Shown here in pieces: positions 9,228-16,162 of a stretch of DNA of 21,479 nt. Each line of letters begins with the position of its first letter. Within the stretch, counting starts at the first letter, position 1. The position numbers and the translations under genes are program-made. A model generated the notes under the pieces. It made no database searches and was not told the origin of the DNA. It was given only the letters and a program-made list of their open reading frames with translations. The DNA comes from Prevotella sp. UBA3288 (GTDB lineage: Bacteria > Bacteroidota > Bacteroidia > Bacteroidales > Bacteroidaceae): the NCBI GenBank assembly GCA_002361655.1, contig DETM01000004.1, forward strand, positions 20,965-42,443, read 5' to 3'.

Positions 9228-10568
9228 TTACTGTATTGTCTCACCGTTCAGCACCACATTCTTCAACGTCAGATTCTCTACCGGACGCTTTGCGAATGGT
9301 TTGTCCTTGCCGTGGTCCTGCGAGTCGATGTTGTCAAACGTGAAGTTCTTCAAGGCATACTTGTCTGAACCGGTCACATTGAAGAACACGCCACAGTCCA
9401 TCTGTATATTCCTGAAAGTGATGTCGTTGCACTGCGACAGCGGCATGTCGGCACGCTCCTGCTTCTCATAGAACTGGGTCCAGGGACGCACCAGCAGACA
9501 GTTGCGGCACTTGCCGCTGAAGTTCTCCACCAGCACATACTCGTAGTGCTGAGGGGTGTCGGGACGCATCTTCAGCCACAGCACATTGTTGGTGTTGTCG
9601 GCCACACAATTGCGCATCACCACGTTCCAGTCGTGCACCGACTCCGAACCGAGCGTCATGCAGCCGTGCACTGTGCCATAATGGCAGTTCTCCACCAGAA
9701 TGTTGTAGCAGGGGCCGTTCTCCGGTGCCTGATCGGCGAAGGTGCCTTTGCCGCCTTTCAACACCACAGCGTCGTCGTTGACATTCATATAGCAGCCGCG
9801 CACCACCACGTCGTGGCAGACATCGATGTCGATGGCATCGGTCGAAGGGCCTTTGATGTCTACGGTCGACGAGTAGATATACAGGTCGAGGTAGCGCACA
9901 TGGTCACAACGGTAGATATGGTTTGTCCAGAATGGCGAGTTGATCAGACGCACATCCTGAATGGTCACATTCTTCGAATTGGAGATATAGGTCAGACGCG
10001 GACGCTGCGCATCTTTGTTGGTGCACTGCGGGTTCCACTTGCGACGAATCCAGAACTCCTCCCAATAGTCCTGTCCGCTGCCGTCGATGGTACCCTTGCC
10101 GCAAATGGTGAAGCCATCGACGCCATCGGCATTGACGAGGGCCACGAAATACTTGCAGGTCTGACCCTCGATGCGTGTCTCGCGGATCTCGAAGTCGTGA
10201 ATGCGGTCGGAACCTTTCAGCACGCCGCCCTCCTCTATATAAAGATGTGTGCCCTGCTTGAAGAACAGACTGCCGGTATAAAACGTTCCCTTGGGTACCA
10301 CGACGACGCCCCCACCCTCTTGGGCGGCTTTGTCGATGACGGCCTGAATGGCCTTCGTCTGGATATCGGTCGTGCCCTGACGCACACCGTAGTTGGTCAG
10401 CACATACTGCTTGCCCAAGGTCTTCACGTCGACCTTCGCCGTATCGGTAAACCAAGCCGACATGGGTTCGCCGTTTGGCCACACCTCCTGCTTCACCATC
10501 TTCTTCTTACCCATGGCCACAGTGCAGAGCATCAGCATCATGAGGCCCATCAACAGTCTCTGTTTCAT
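9228..10568 (-). CDS. Secreted glycoside hydrolase family 28 (polygalacturonase/rhamnogalacturonase-type)
   Basis: GH28 enzymes hydrolyse alpha-linked galacturonate backbones of pectin by inversion. The product (446 residues from the chosen start) has a signal peptide (MKQRLLMGLMMLMLCTVAMG) and then a right-handed parallel beta-helix with GGGVVVVPKGTFYTGSL and GFTICGKGTIDGSGQDYW. The catalytic region has TDAIDID (Asp244) and NVNDDAVVLKGG (Asp265-Asp266), the three conserved carboxylates. The His motif reads VHG where many members have GHG, and the later Lys motif reads LKM. An upstream ATG at 10604 would add 12 residues but overlaps the -7 promoter box (10602-10609), so the start at 10568 is preferred. 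It is the first gene of the four-gene operon. Endo or exo action and exact substrate are unknown. Confidence 0.93.
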   Translation of the reverse strand: MKQRLLMGLMMLMLCTVAMGKKKMVKQEVWPNGEPMSAWFTDTAKVDVKTLGKQYVLTNYGVRQGTTDIQTKAIQAVIDKAAQEGGGVVVVPKGTFYTGSLFFKQGTHLYIEEGGVLKGSDRIHDFEIRETRIEGQTCKYFVALVNADGVDGFTICGKGTIDGSGQDYWEEFWIRRKWNPQCTNKDAQRPRLTYISNSKNVTIQDVRLINSPFWTNHIYRCDHVRYLDLYIYSSTVDIKGPSTDAIDIDVCHDVVVRGCYMNVNDDAVVLKGGKGTFADQAPENGPCYNILVENCHYGTVHGCMTLGSESVHDWNVVMRNCVADNTNNVLWLKMRPDTPQHYEYVLVENFSGKCRNCLLVRPWTQFYEKQERADMPLSQCNDITFRNIQMDCGVFFNVTGSDKYALKNFTFDNIDSQDHGKDKPFAKRPVENLTLKNVVLNGETIQ

Positions 10569-10601
10569 TGTCTTTGTTACTTTAAGATTAGTTTCTGGCG
10601 A

Positions 10602-10634
10602 CAAAGTTACGAAAAAATTATTAAACTGTGCACA
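10602..10634 (-). promoter_or_regulatory. Promoter of the GH28-GH2-susC-susD operon
   Basis: On the minus strand TAACTTTG (10609-10602) is a full match to the -7 consensus TAnnTTTG. A weaker -33 element, TGTG (10634-10631), lies 21 nt upstream and forms half of the palindrome TGTGCACA. The transcription start is expected near 10595, about 27 nt before the GH28 ATG. Confidence 0.65.
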
Positions 10635-10660
10635 TTATATAAAAAAAATTCGTACCTTTG
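10627..10660 (+). promoter_or_regulatory. Promoter of sppA-lpxK-pnp-thiL
   Basis: TACCTTTG (10653-10660) matches the -7 consensus exactly. The other half of the palindrome TGTGCACA gives TGTG (10627-10630) 22 nt upstream as a weak -33. Transcription should start near 10667, about 28 nt before the sppA ATG. Confidence 0.7.
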
Positions 10661-10694
10661 CGGAAAAATAAATTAACAATTTAATTATGGTGTT

Positions 10695-12488
10695 ATGAAA
10701 GAATTCTTCAAGTACACTCTCGCCACCATCTGTGGCATTGTGATTTTAGCCATCATCGCGGGCATCATGTTCATGATTTCGCTGGCCAGCATGGTGGCCA
10801 GCAGTAGTGCTCCAGCCAAGGCAGACAAGAACTCCGTATTCGTGCTCAGCCTCAATGGTGTCATCTCGGAGCGTGCAGAAGACGAGAATCCCTTCTCGGA
10901 ACTGCTGGGCGAGGCCGACATGAGCATGATGGGACTCGACGATGTGGTCAAGGCCATCAAGACTGCCAAGGACAATGAGAACATCGAGGGCATCTACATC
11001 GAGGGCGGCGCATCGGCCTTTGACTCACCGGCCACCGCCCAGCAAGTGCGTGACGCTCTGAAAGACTTCAAGCAGAGCGGCAAGTGGATTATCGCCTATG
11101 CCGACCAATACCTGCAGAGCAGTTATTATGTGGCCTCCGTGGCCGACAGCCTGTTCATCAACCAGACCGGCATGATCGACTTCAAAGGCTTGGGCGGAAA
11201 GAACTACTATATGACCGGACTCTACGAAAAGATCGGCGTGAAGTACCAGGCCACCCGCGTCGGCAAATACAAGAGCGCCGTGGAGAGTGTCACCCGCAAG
11301 GACATGAGCGAGAACGACCGCGAACAGCGCGAAGCCTTCCTGCAGGCCATCTGGAAACATTGGCTGGCAGACATGGCCGAGGACCGGAAGGTGACTGCCG
11401 ACCAACTGAACCAACTGGCTGACGACAGCATCATGGTCTTCGCCAGTGTCGACGACTACAAGGCTGCCCGGCTGGTCGATGGTGCGATGTATCCCGATGG
11501 CATCAAGAAGATCATCAAAGGCAAACTGGGCCTTGGCGATGACGATGCCATCAGCCAACTGACCTTGAGCGACGTGCTCGATCTCAACAAAGAGGAGAAG
11601 AGCGACGGTGATCAGATTGCCGTCTACTATGCCTACGGCGAAATCATCGACGCTCCCCTGTCGTCATTCACTTCCGAGCATGCCATCGTGGGCTCCACAA
11701 TGGTGGAGGACCTGAACAAACTGGCTGCCGACGACGATGTGAAGGCTGTGGTGCTGCGCGTCAATTCGCCCGGTGGCAGCGCTTCGGCATCGGAGCAGAT
11801 CTGGAACGCCCTGAAACAACTCAAAGCGAAGAAGCCTCTGGTGGTCTCCATGGGCGGCTATGCCGCTTCGGGTGGCTATATGATCAGCGCCCCCGCCAAC
11901 TACATCGTGGCAGAGCCCACCACCATCACCGGCTCTATCGGCATCTTCGGGCTCATCCCCAATTTCAGTGAACTGGTCACCGACAAACTGGGCGTCACCT
12001 GGGACGGCGTGCAGACCAACAAACATGGCGACTACGAGACCAACCTCATCTTTGCCAAGGACAACGAGACCGAACTACGCTATATGCAGACCTTCGTCGA
12101 CCGGGGCTACGACACCTTCCTCGGCATTGTGGCCGAAGGACGCGGAATGACCAAGGAGCAGGTCAACGAGATAGCACAGGGCCGCGTCTGGGTGGCCACC
12201 GACGCACTGCCCATCAAACTGGTCGACCAACTCGGCTCGCTCGACGATGCCGTGAAGAAGGCTGCCGAACTGGCTTCGACAGACAACTACTATGCAGCCC
12301 CCTACCCTGCCAAGACCGACTGGATGGACGCCCTGCTGGCCTCCGCCGAGGAGAAGAAAGGAAGTTATCTGGATGAGCAGATGAAAGAAATGCTGGGCGA
12401 ACTCTACGAGCCGCTGACCGAGGCACGCAAGGACCGTCAGCGCAGTCGTCTGCAGGCCCGTCTGCCGTTCTCTCTGACAATCAAGTAA
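10695..12488 (+). CDS. sppA: Signal peptide peptidase SppA, long (67K-type, tandem S49) form
   Basis: SppA degrades cleaved signal peptides and acts in or at the inner membrane facing the periplasm. The 597-residue product starts with a membrane anchor (about residues 8-35, a run of hydrophobic residues after MKEFFKYTL). Two tandem S49 domains follow. The first carries the Lys of the Ser/Lys dyad in GKYKSAVE (Lys193). The second carries the nucleophile in YAASGGYMISAPANYIVAEP (Ser392) and the TGSIGIFG motif. The length matches the 67K Gram-negative type, not the short Bacillus type. It is first in an operon with lpxK (15-bp gap), pnp and thiL, and divergent from the glycan operon across a 126-bp region. 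Confidence 0.95.
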   Translation: MKEFFKYTLATICGIVILAIIAGIMFMISLASMVASSSAPAKADKNSVFVLSLNGVISERAEDENPFSELLGEADMSMMGLDDVVKAIKTAKDNENIEGIYIEGGASAFDSPATAQQVRDALKDFKQSGKWIIAYADQYLQSSYYVASVADSLFINQTGMIDFKGLGGKNYYMTGLYEKIGVKYQATRVGKYKSAVESVTRKDMSENDREQREAFLQAIWKHWLADMAEDRKVTADQLNQLADDSIMVFASVDDYKAARLVDGAMYPDGIKKIIKGKLGLGDDDAISQLTLSDVLDLNKEEKSDGDQIAVYYAYGEIIDAPLSSFTSEHAIVGSTMVEDLNKLAADDDVKAVVLRVNSPGGSASASEQIWNALKQLKAKKPLVVSMGGYAASGGYMISAPANYIVAEPTTITGSIGIFGLIPNFSELVTDKLGVTWDGVQTNKHGDYETNLIFAKDNETELRYMQTFVDRGYDTFLGIVAEGRGMTKEQVNEIAQGRVWVATDALPIKLVDQLGSLDDAVKKAAELASTDNYYAAPYPAKTDWMDALLASAEEKKGSYLDEQMKEMLGELYEPLTEARKDRQRSRLQARLPFSLTIK

Positions 12489-12503
12489 TCAACAAGACTG
12501 GAC

Positions 12504-13682
12504 GTGGAAGGCGATTTCATCAAAATCCGTGAATGGCTGTTGCCATTCAGTTGGCTTTACGGCATCGGCGTTAACCTACGCAATTTCTGCTACGACGTCG
12601 GTCTGCTGAAAAGCCACGCCTTCCACGTGCCTGTCATTTCCGTCGGGAATATCACCGTGGGAGGTACAGGCAAGACCCCCCATGTGGAATACCTGGTAAG
12701 ACTGCTCCTGCCTAACAACAATGTGGCGGTGCTCAGCCGGGGCTACAAGCGGAAGACACATGGATTCCTGTTGGCCGACCAGTCGACTACAGCAAACGAC
12801 ATCGGCGACGAGCCGTATCAGATCAAACGGAAATTCCCCAAGGTCACCGTCGCCGTCGACAAAAATCGTGTCAGAGGCATCAACACGCTGACGGCACACG
12901 ACAGCCATATCGACGTGGTGCTCCTTGACGATGCCTTCCAACATCGCCACGTGAAGCCCGGCATCAACATCCTGCTGGTCGACTACCACCGCCTGATCAT
13001 CTACGATAAACTGCTGCCCGCCGGCCGATTGAGAGAGCCGCTCAAAGGCAAAAACCGTGCCGACATCGTCATCATCACAAAATGTCCCAAAGACCTCAAG
13101 CCCATGGCCTATCGGGTCATCACCAAGGCTATGGACCTGTTTCCCTACCAGCAACTGTATTTCACCACCTTCGACTACGACACACCACAGCCCGTATTCC
13201 CGGAAGACCACCCGGAACCACTGGACAGCATACAAGCCCTGCAGCATCAACACGTGATGCTGCTTACAGGCATTGCCTCTCCACGCCATATCAAGGAAGA
13301 TCTCAAACAGGCCGTCGACTGTCACCTGACCACCTTGGACTATCCCGACCACCATCACTTCAGCCCCAAAGACGTGACCCGCATCAATAGCGAGTTTGCA
13401 GCGATGCCTTCACCCAAGGTGATCATCACCACTGAGAAAGATGCCGCCAGGCTGTCCCACATCGAAGGATTGAGCGACGAAGTGCGCCACCATATTTATA
13501 TATTACCTGTTCGCGTCAGTTTCATGCTCGAACAAGAAGACAAGTTTAACGAAAACATTAAAGGCTATGTACTCAAAAATTCAAGAAACAGCATCCTGGC
13601 TAAAGGCAAGGATGACCACAAGTCCGAAGACAGCCATCGTACTGGGAACAGGCCTAGGACAATTAGCTTCCGAAATAACTGA
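12504..13682 (+). CDS. lpxK: Tetraacyldisaccharide 4'-kinase LpxK
   Basis: LpxK phosphorylates the 4' position of the lipid A disaccharide precursor at the inner membrane. The 392-residue product has a short hydrophobic N-terminal stretch, the P-loop GNITVGGTGKTP (residues 48-59), and the conserved DVVLLDDAFQHRHVKPG segment (about 134-150). The start is GTG at 12504; this gives the family N-terminus (xxGDFIKIREWLLPFSWLYG) and no upstream alternative fits. The C-terminal ~38 residues (from about 355, basic and low in hydrophobics) are encoded entirely within the first 116 bp of the next gene in another frame. It lies 15 bp after sppA. Confidence 0.93.
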   Translation: MEGDFIKIREWLLPFSWLYGIGVNLRNFCYDVGLLKSHAFHVPVISVGNITVGGTGKTPHVEYLVRLLLPNNNVAVLSRGYKRKTHGFLLADQSTTANDIGDEPYQIKRKFPKVTVAVDKNRVRGINTLTAHDSHIDVVLLDDAFQHRHVKPGINILLVDYHRLIIYDKLLPAGRLREPLKGKNRADIVIITKCPKDLKPMAYRVITKAMDLFPYQQLYFTTFDYDTPQPVFPEDHPEPLDSIQALQHQHVMLLTGIASPRHIKEDLKQAVDCHLTTLDYPDHHHFSPKDVTRINSEFAAMPSPKVIITTEKDAARLSHIEGLSDEVRHHIYILPVRVSFMLEQEDKFNENIKGYVLKNSRNSILAKGKDDHKSEDSHRTGNRPRTISFRNN

Positions 13683-14439
13683 CAGGCTCGAGATTCCCTA
13701 TGAGCAGATACCCAACTTCCCCGTGTCTACCGTCGAGGGGCACAGCGGAAAACTGATTTTCGGTAAACTCGGAGGTGTCGACATCATGGCCATGAAAGGC
13801 CGGTTCCACTACTACGAGGGTTACTCGATGAAGGAAGTGACCTTCCCTATTCGTGTGATGTACGAACTGGGCATCAAGACGCTCTTTGTCAGCAATGCTG
13901 CCGGAGGCATGAACCCTCAGTTCAAGATTGGCGACCTGATGGTCATCACCGACCACATCAACTTCTTCCCCGAGCATCCGCTGCGCGGCAAGAACTTCCC
14001 TACAGGACCGCGCTTCCCCGACATGCACGAGACCTACGACCACAACCTCATCCAACTGGCCAGCAAGATTGCCTACGAGAAAGGCATCCGCCTACAGTAC
14101 GGGGTCTATATGGGCGTTCAGGGGCCCACCTTCGAGACCCCTGCAGAATATAAGATGTATCGCACCCTTGGCGGCGACACCGTGGGCATGAGCACCGTAC
14201 CCGAGGTCATCGTGGCCCACCACTGCGGCATACGCACCTTCGGCATCTCGGTGGTCACCGACCTGGGAGGCTTCGACCAGCCCGTAGAAGTCAGCCACGA
14301 AGAGGTACAGCAGGCCGCCGACAAGGCCCAGCCGCTGATGACCGAAATCATGCGTGAAATGATTGTACGCTCCGAACAGATAGAAAGCAACAAGAAAGAA
14401 AAGTTCAATACCGACCATCCCACAGAAGAATGGAAATAG
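13567..14439 (+). CDS. Purine nucleoside phosphorylase (PNP, trimeric type)
   Basis: This enzyme cleaves purine ribonucleosides with phosphate to base and ribose 1-phosphate in purine salvage. The 290-residue product shows the family blocks TAIVLGTGLGQLASE (about 19-33), EGHSGKLIFG, KGRFHYYEGYSMKEVTFP, SNAAGGMNPQFKIGDLMVIT and GPTFETPAEYKMYRTLGGDT with VGMSTVPEVIVA. The start at 13567 keeps the conserved helix (IQETASWLKARM) before the glycine-rich loop, so it is better than the internal ATG at 13612. It overlaps the lpxK 3' end by 116 bp in a different frame and overlaps thiL by 10 bp, which suggests translational coupling. Inosine/guanosine-type specificity is inferred from the family. Confidence 0.95.
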   Translation: MYSKIQETASWLKARMTTSPKTAIVLGTGLGQLASEITDRLEIPYEQIPNFPVSTVEGHSGKLIFGKLGGVDIMAMKGRFHYYEGYSMKEVTFPIRVMYELGIKTLFVSNAAGGMNPQFKIGDLMVITDHINFFPEHPLRGKNFPTGPRFPDMHETYDHNLIQLASKIAYEKGIRLQYGVYMGVQGPTFETPAEYKMYRTLGGDTVGMSTVPEVIVAHHCGIRTFGISVVTDLGGFDQPVEVSHEEVQQAADKAQPLMTEIMREMIVRSEQIESNKKEKFNTDHPTEEWK

Positions 14440-15554
14440 CAAAACTTGGAGAGTTTGGCCTGATCGAACGACTGACCAAAGATCTTGACAACAAAAACGA
14501 AAGCACAAAGTACGGCGTAGGCGACGACTGTGCCGTGCTCCACTACCCCGACACCGAGGTGCTCGTCACCACCGACCTGCTCATGGAAGGCGTACACTTC
14601 GACCTCACCTACATCGACCTGAAGCATCTGGGCTACAAGTCGGCGATGGTCAACATCAGCGACGTGTTCGCCATGAACGGCACACCACGCCAGATTACCG
14701 TCTCGCTGGCACTCTCGAAGCGGTTCACCGTAGAGGACATGGAAGAGTTCTATGCCGGACTGCGCCTGGCTTGCGAGAAATGGGGCGTCGACATCGTGGG
14801 AGGCGACACCACCTCGTCATACACCGGACTGGCCATCAGCATCACCTGCATCGGCGAGGCACGCCAAGAGGATATTGTCTATCGCAGCGGAGCCAAAGAC
14901 ACCGACCTCATCTGCGTCAGCGGCGACCTCGGTGCCGCCTATATGGGACTACAACTACTAGAGCGCGAAAAGGCCGTCTACTATTCACAGGTAGACAGTC
15001 TGCAAAAGAAAATAGACGCGGCCCGTAAGAGCGGCAACTCACAGGAGATAGAGAATCTCAAGAAGCAGATGGACAACCTCAGCCAGCCCGACTTCAGCGG
15101 CAAGGAATATCTGCTGCAGCGCCAGTTGCAAACCGAGGCCCGCGGCGACATCGTCAAGCGGCTGCGCGAAGCAGGCATCCGGCCCACGGCGATGATGGAC
15201 ATCAGCGACGGCCTCAGTAGCGAACTGATGCACATCTGCCGCCAGTCGGGCACAGGCTGCCGCATCTTCGAAAAGGAGATTCCCATCGACTACCAAACGG
15301 CAGTGATGGCAGAAGAGATGAACATGAACGTCACAACCTGCGCTCTCAATGGCGGCGAAGACTACGAACTACTCTTCACCGTACCCATCGGCGACCTGGA
15401 AAAAATTAAAGCATTGGACGATGTCCACCTCATCGGACACATCACCGACCGGAAGTTCGGCCATGTGCTCGTCAGCCGCGACAACCAAGAGTTCGAACTC
15501 AAGGCTCAGGGATGGAATCCGCTGAACAGCGAGAACTCTGCCAAGCGTGATTGA
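14430..15554 (+). CDS. thiL: Thiamine-monophosphate kinase ThiL
   Basis: ThiL phosphorylates thiamine monophosphate to thiamine pyrophosphate, the last step of thiamine cofactor synthesis, in the cytoplasm. The 374-residue product shows GVGDDCAVLHYPDTEVLVTT, DLLMEGVHFDL, MVNISDVFAMNG, MMDISDGLSSELMHICRQSG and NGGEDYELLFTVP, the ATP- and Mg-binding blocks of the AIR-synthase-like fold. It is longer than the usual ~320-345 residues because of a charged coiled-coil-like segment at about residues 185-220 (QKKIDAARKSGNSQEIENLK and following). It overlaps the PNP gene by 10 bp and ends the sppA operon; a strong terminator lies 35 bp beyond the stop codon. Confidence 0.95.
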   Translation: MEIAKLGEFGLIERLTKDLDNKNESTKYGVGDDCAVLHYPDTEVLVTTDLLMEGVHFDLTYIDLKHLGYKSAMVNISDVFAMNGTPRQITVSLALSKRFTVEDMEEFYAGLRLACEKWGVDIVGGDTTSSYTGLAISITCIGEARQEDIVYRSGAKDTDLICVSGDLGAAYMGLQLLEREKAVYYSQVDSLQKKIDAARKSGNSQEIENLKKQMDNLSQPDFSGKEYLLQRQLQTEARGDIVKRLREAGIRPTAMMDISDGLSSELMHICRQSGTGCRIFEKEIPIDYQTAVMAEEMNMNVTTCALNGGEDYELLFTVPIGDLEKIKALDDVHLIGHITDRKFGHVLVSRDNQEFELKAQGWNPLNSENSAKRD

Positions 15555-15589
15555 ATGTCTATTTCCAGACAGAACTAACTTTTTTTGAA

Positions 15590-15626
15590 AATAATCCGCT
15601 AAAAATTTGGTGGATTATTTTTTTTG
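15590..15626 (+). terminator. Intrinsic terminator of the sppA-lpxK-pnp-thiL operon
   Basis: AATAATCCGC (15590-15599) pairs with GTGGATTATT (15610-15619), with one G-U pair, around a 10-nt loop. A run of eight T residues ends at 15625. The loop contains TTTG (15606-15609), which is the -33 box of the tRNA-Phe promoter. Confidence 0.8.
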
Positions 15627-15637
15627 TTGTACCTTTG
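15606..15637 (+). promoter_or_regulatory. Promoter of tRNA-Phe
   Basis: TTTG (15606-15609), a 20-nt spacer and TACCTTTG (15630-15637) form a perfect Bacteroidetes promoter. Transcription is expected near 15644, about 33 nt before the tRNA. The promoter is superimposed on the thiL terminator. Confidence 0.8.
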
Positions 15638-15676
15638 CACCCGCAAACGAAAGGATGCAGTGATCTAACGAACAAT

Positions 15677-15749
15677 GGTGCCTTAGCTCAGTTGGTAGAG
15701 CATCGGACTGAAAATCCGTGTGTCCCCGGTTCGATTCCTGGAGGTACCA
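15677..15749 (+). tRNA. tRNA-Phe (GAA anticodon)
   Basis: The 73-nt gene folds as a cloverleaf: acceptor GGTGCCT/AGGTACC (one G-U pair), D stem GCTC/GAGC, anticodon loop CTGAAAA with anticodon GAA, and T loop TTCGATT. CCA is not encoded. Two stem positions look unpaired: T27-T43 in the anticodon stem (TCGGA/TCCGT) and C51-T63 in the T stem (CCCGG/CCTGG). It is preceded by a perfect promoter and followed by a terminator, so it is likely expressed alone. Confidence 0.93.
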
Positions 15750-15766
15750 CTCCTCCTTTCATTATG

Positions 15767-15806
15767 AATCCCGCAGAGGTCTTAGGATCCGAGCGGGATT
15801 TTTCGT
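15767..15806 (+). terminator. Intrinsic terminator of tRNA-Phe
   Basis: AATCCCGC (15767-15774) is the exact reverse complement of GCGGGATT (15793-15800), followed by a T-rich run. The loop is 18 nt and holds the palindrome GGATCC. It lies 17 nt after the tRNA end. Confidence 0.75.
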
Positions 15807-15861
15807 TTGCCCTCTCCCGCCTTTTCTTCAGTGATTCAGCAATACGGATTTGCGGACTGAG

Positions 15862-15905
15862 CCAAAAGAAATCCGCTAAGTACTGATTACCAGTGCCTTA
15901 GCGGA
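15862..15905 (-). terminator. Intrinsic terminator of tRNA-Gln
   Basis: TCCGCTAAG (15872-15880) and CTTAGCGGA (15897-15905) are exact reverse complements, with an inner ACTG/CAGT pairing. On the minus strand the stem is followed by a T-rich stretch (TTTCTTTT, complement of 15863-15870). It lies 8 nt beyond the tRNA 3' end. Confidence 0.7.
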
Positions 15906-15913
15906 CTAAACTG

Positions 15914-15984
15914 TTGGGGTACTCGGACTCGAACCAAGAATGACAGGACCAGAATCTGTAGTGTTACCATTACACCATACCCCA
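15914..15984 (-). tRNA. tRNA-Gln (CTG anticodon)
   Basis: Read on the minus strand, the 71-nt gene folds with acceptor TGGGGTA/TACCCCA (7 perfect pairs), D stem GTGT/ACAC, anticodon loop TTCTGGT with anticodon CTG, T stem CTTGG/CCGAG and T loop TTCGAGT. The anticodon stem ACAGA/CCTGT has an A31-C39 mismatch next to the loop. CCA is not encoded. It has its own promoter and terminator and faces tRNA-Phe tail to tail. Confidence 0.92.
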
Positions 15985-15996
15985 ATGTCTTGCTCA

Positions 15997-16011
15997 CGGG
16001 AACCGTTCCCG
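15997..16011 (-). promoter_or_regulatory. Palindrome in the tRNA-Gln leader
   Basis: CGGGAAC-C-GTTCCCG is a perfect 15-nt palindrome with 7-nt arms. It starts about 5 nt after the predicted transcription start and ends 12 nt before the tRNA, so the precursor leader can form a small GC-rich hairpin. It may be an operator or a processing guide; this is inference. Confidence 0.5.
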
Positions 16012-16022
16012 ATTTGCGGATG

Positions 16023-16053
16023 CAAAGGTACGACTTTTTTGCGAACTACCAAA
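16023..16053 (-). promoter_or_regulatory. Promoter of tRNA-Gln
   Basis: On the minus strand TTTG (16053-16050), a 19-nt spacer and TACCTTTG (16030-16023) match the Bacteroidetes consensus. Transcription should start near 16016. Confidence 0.75.
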
Positions 16054-16124
16054 ACTTTTGCGCACTTTTTTATAAAAATTCTCAAAAAAAGACCTTTCGT
16101 GTGCCCTTTTCGGATAAAAAGCAC

Positions 16125-16132
16125 TATCTTTG
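16125..16132 (+). promoter_or_regulatory. -7 box of the rsfS-ftsH-cdsA promoter
   Basis: TATCTTTG matches TAnnTTTG. No clear TTTG lies at the -33 position. The expected transcription start (about 16139) falls after an in-frame ATG at 16130, so that upstream ATG cannot be the rsfS start; the ATG at 16163 is chosen instead. Confidence 0.6.
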
Positions 16133-16162
16133 CACGTCGATTTATATACCTATTTATATATA

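Noticed and set aside
10569..10604. Upstream ATG for the GH28 gene (12 extra residues)
   Set aside because: The ATG lies within the -7 promoter box, and the shorter form begins directly with a normal signal peptide.
16130..16162. Upstream ATG for rsfS (11 extra residues)
   Set aside because: It overlaps the -7 box and would precede the transcription start; the family N-terminus begins at 16163.
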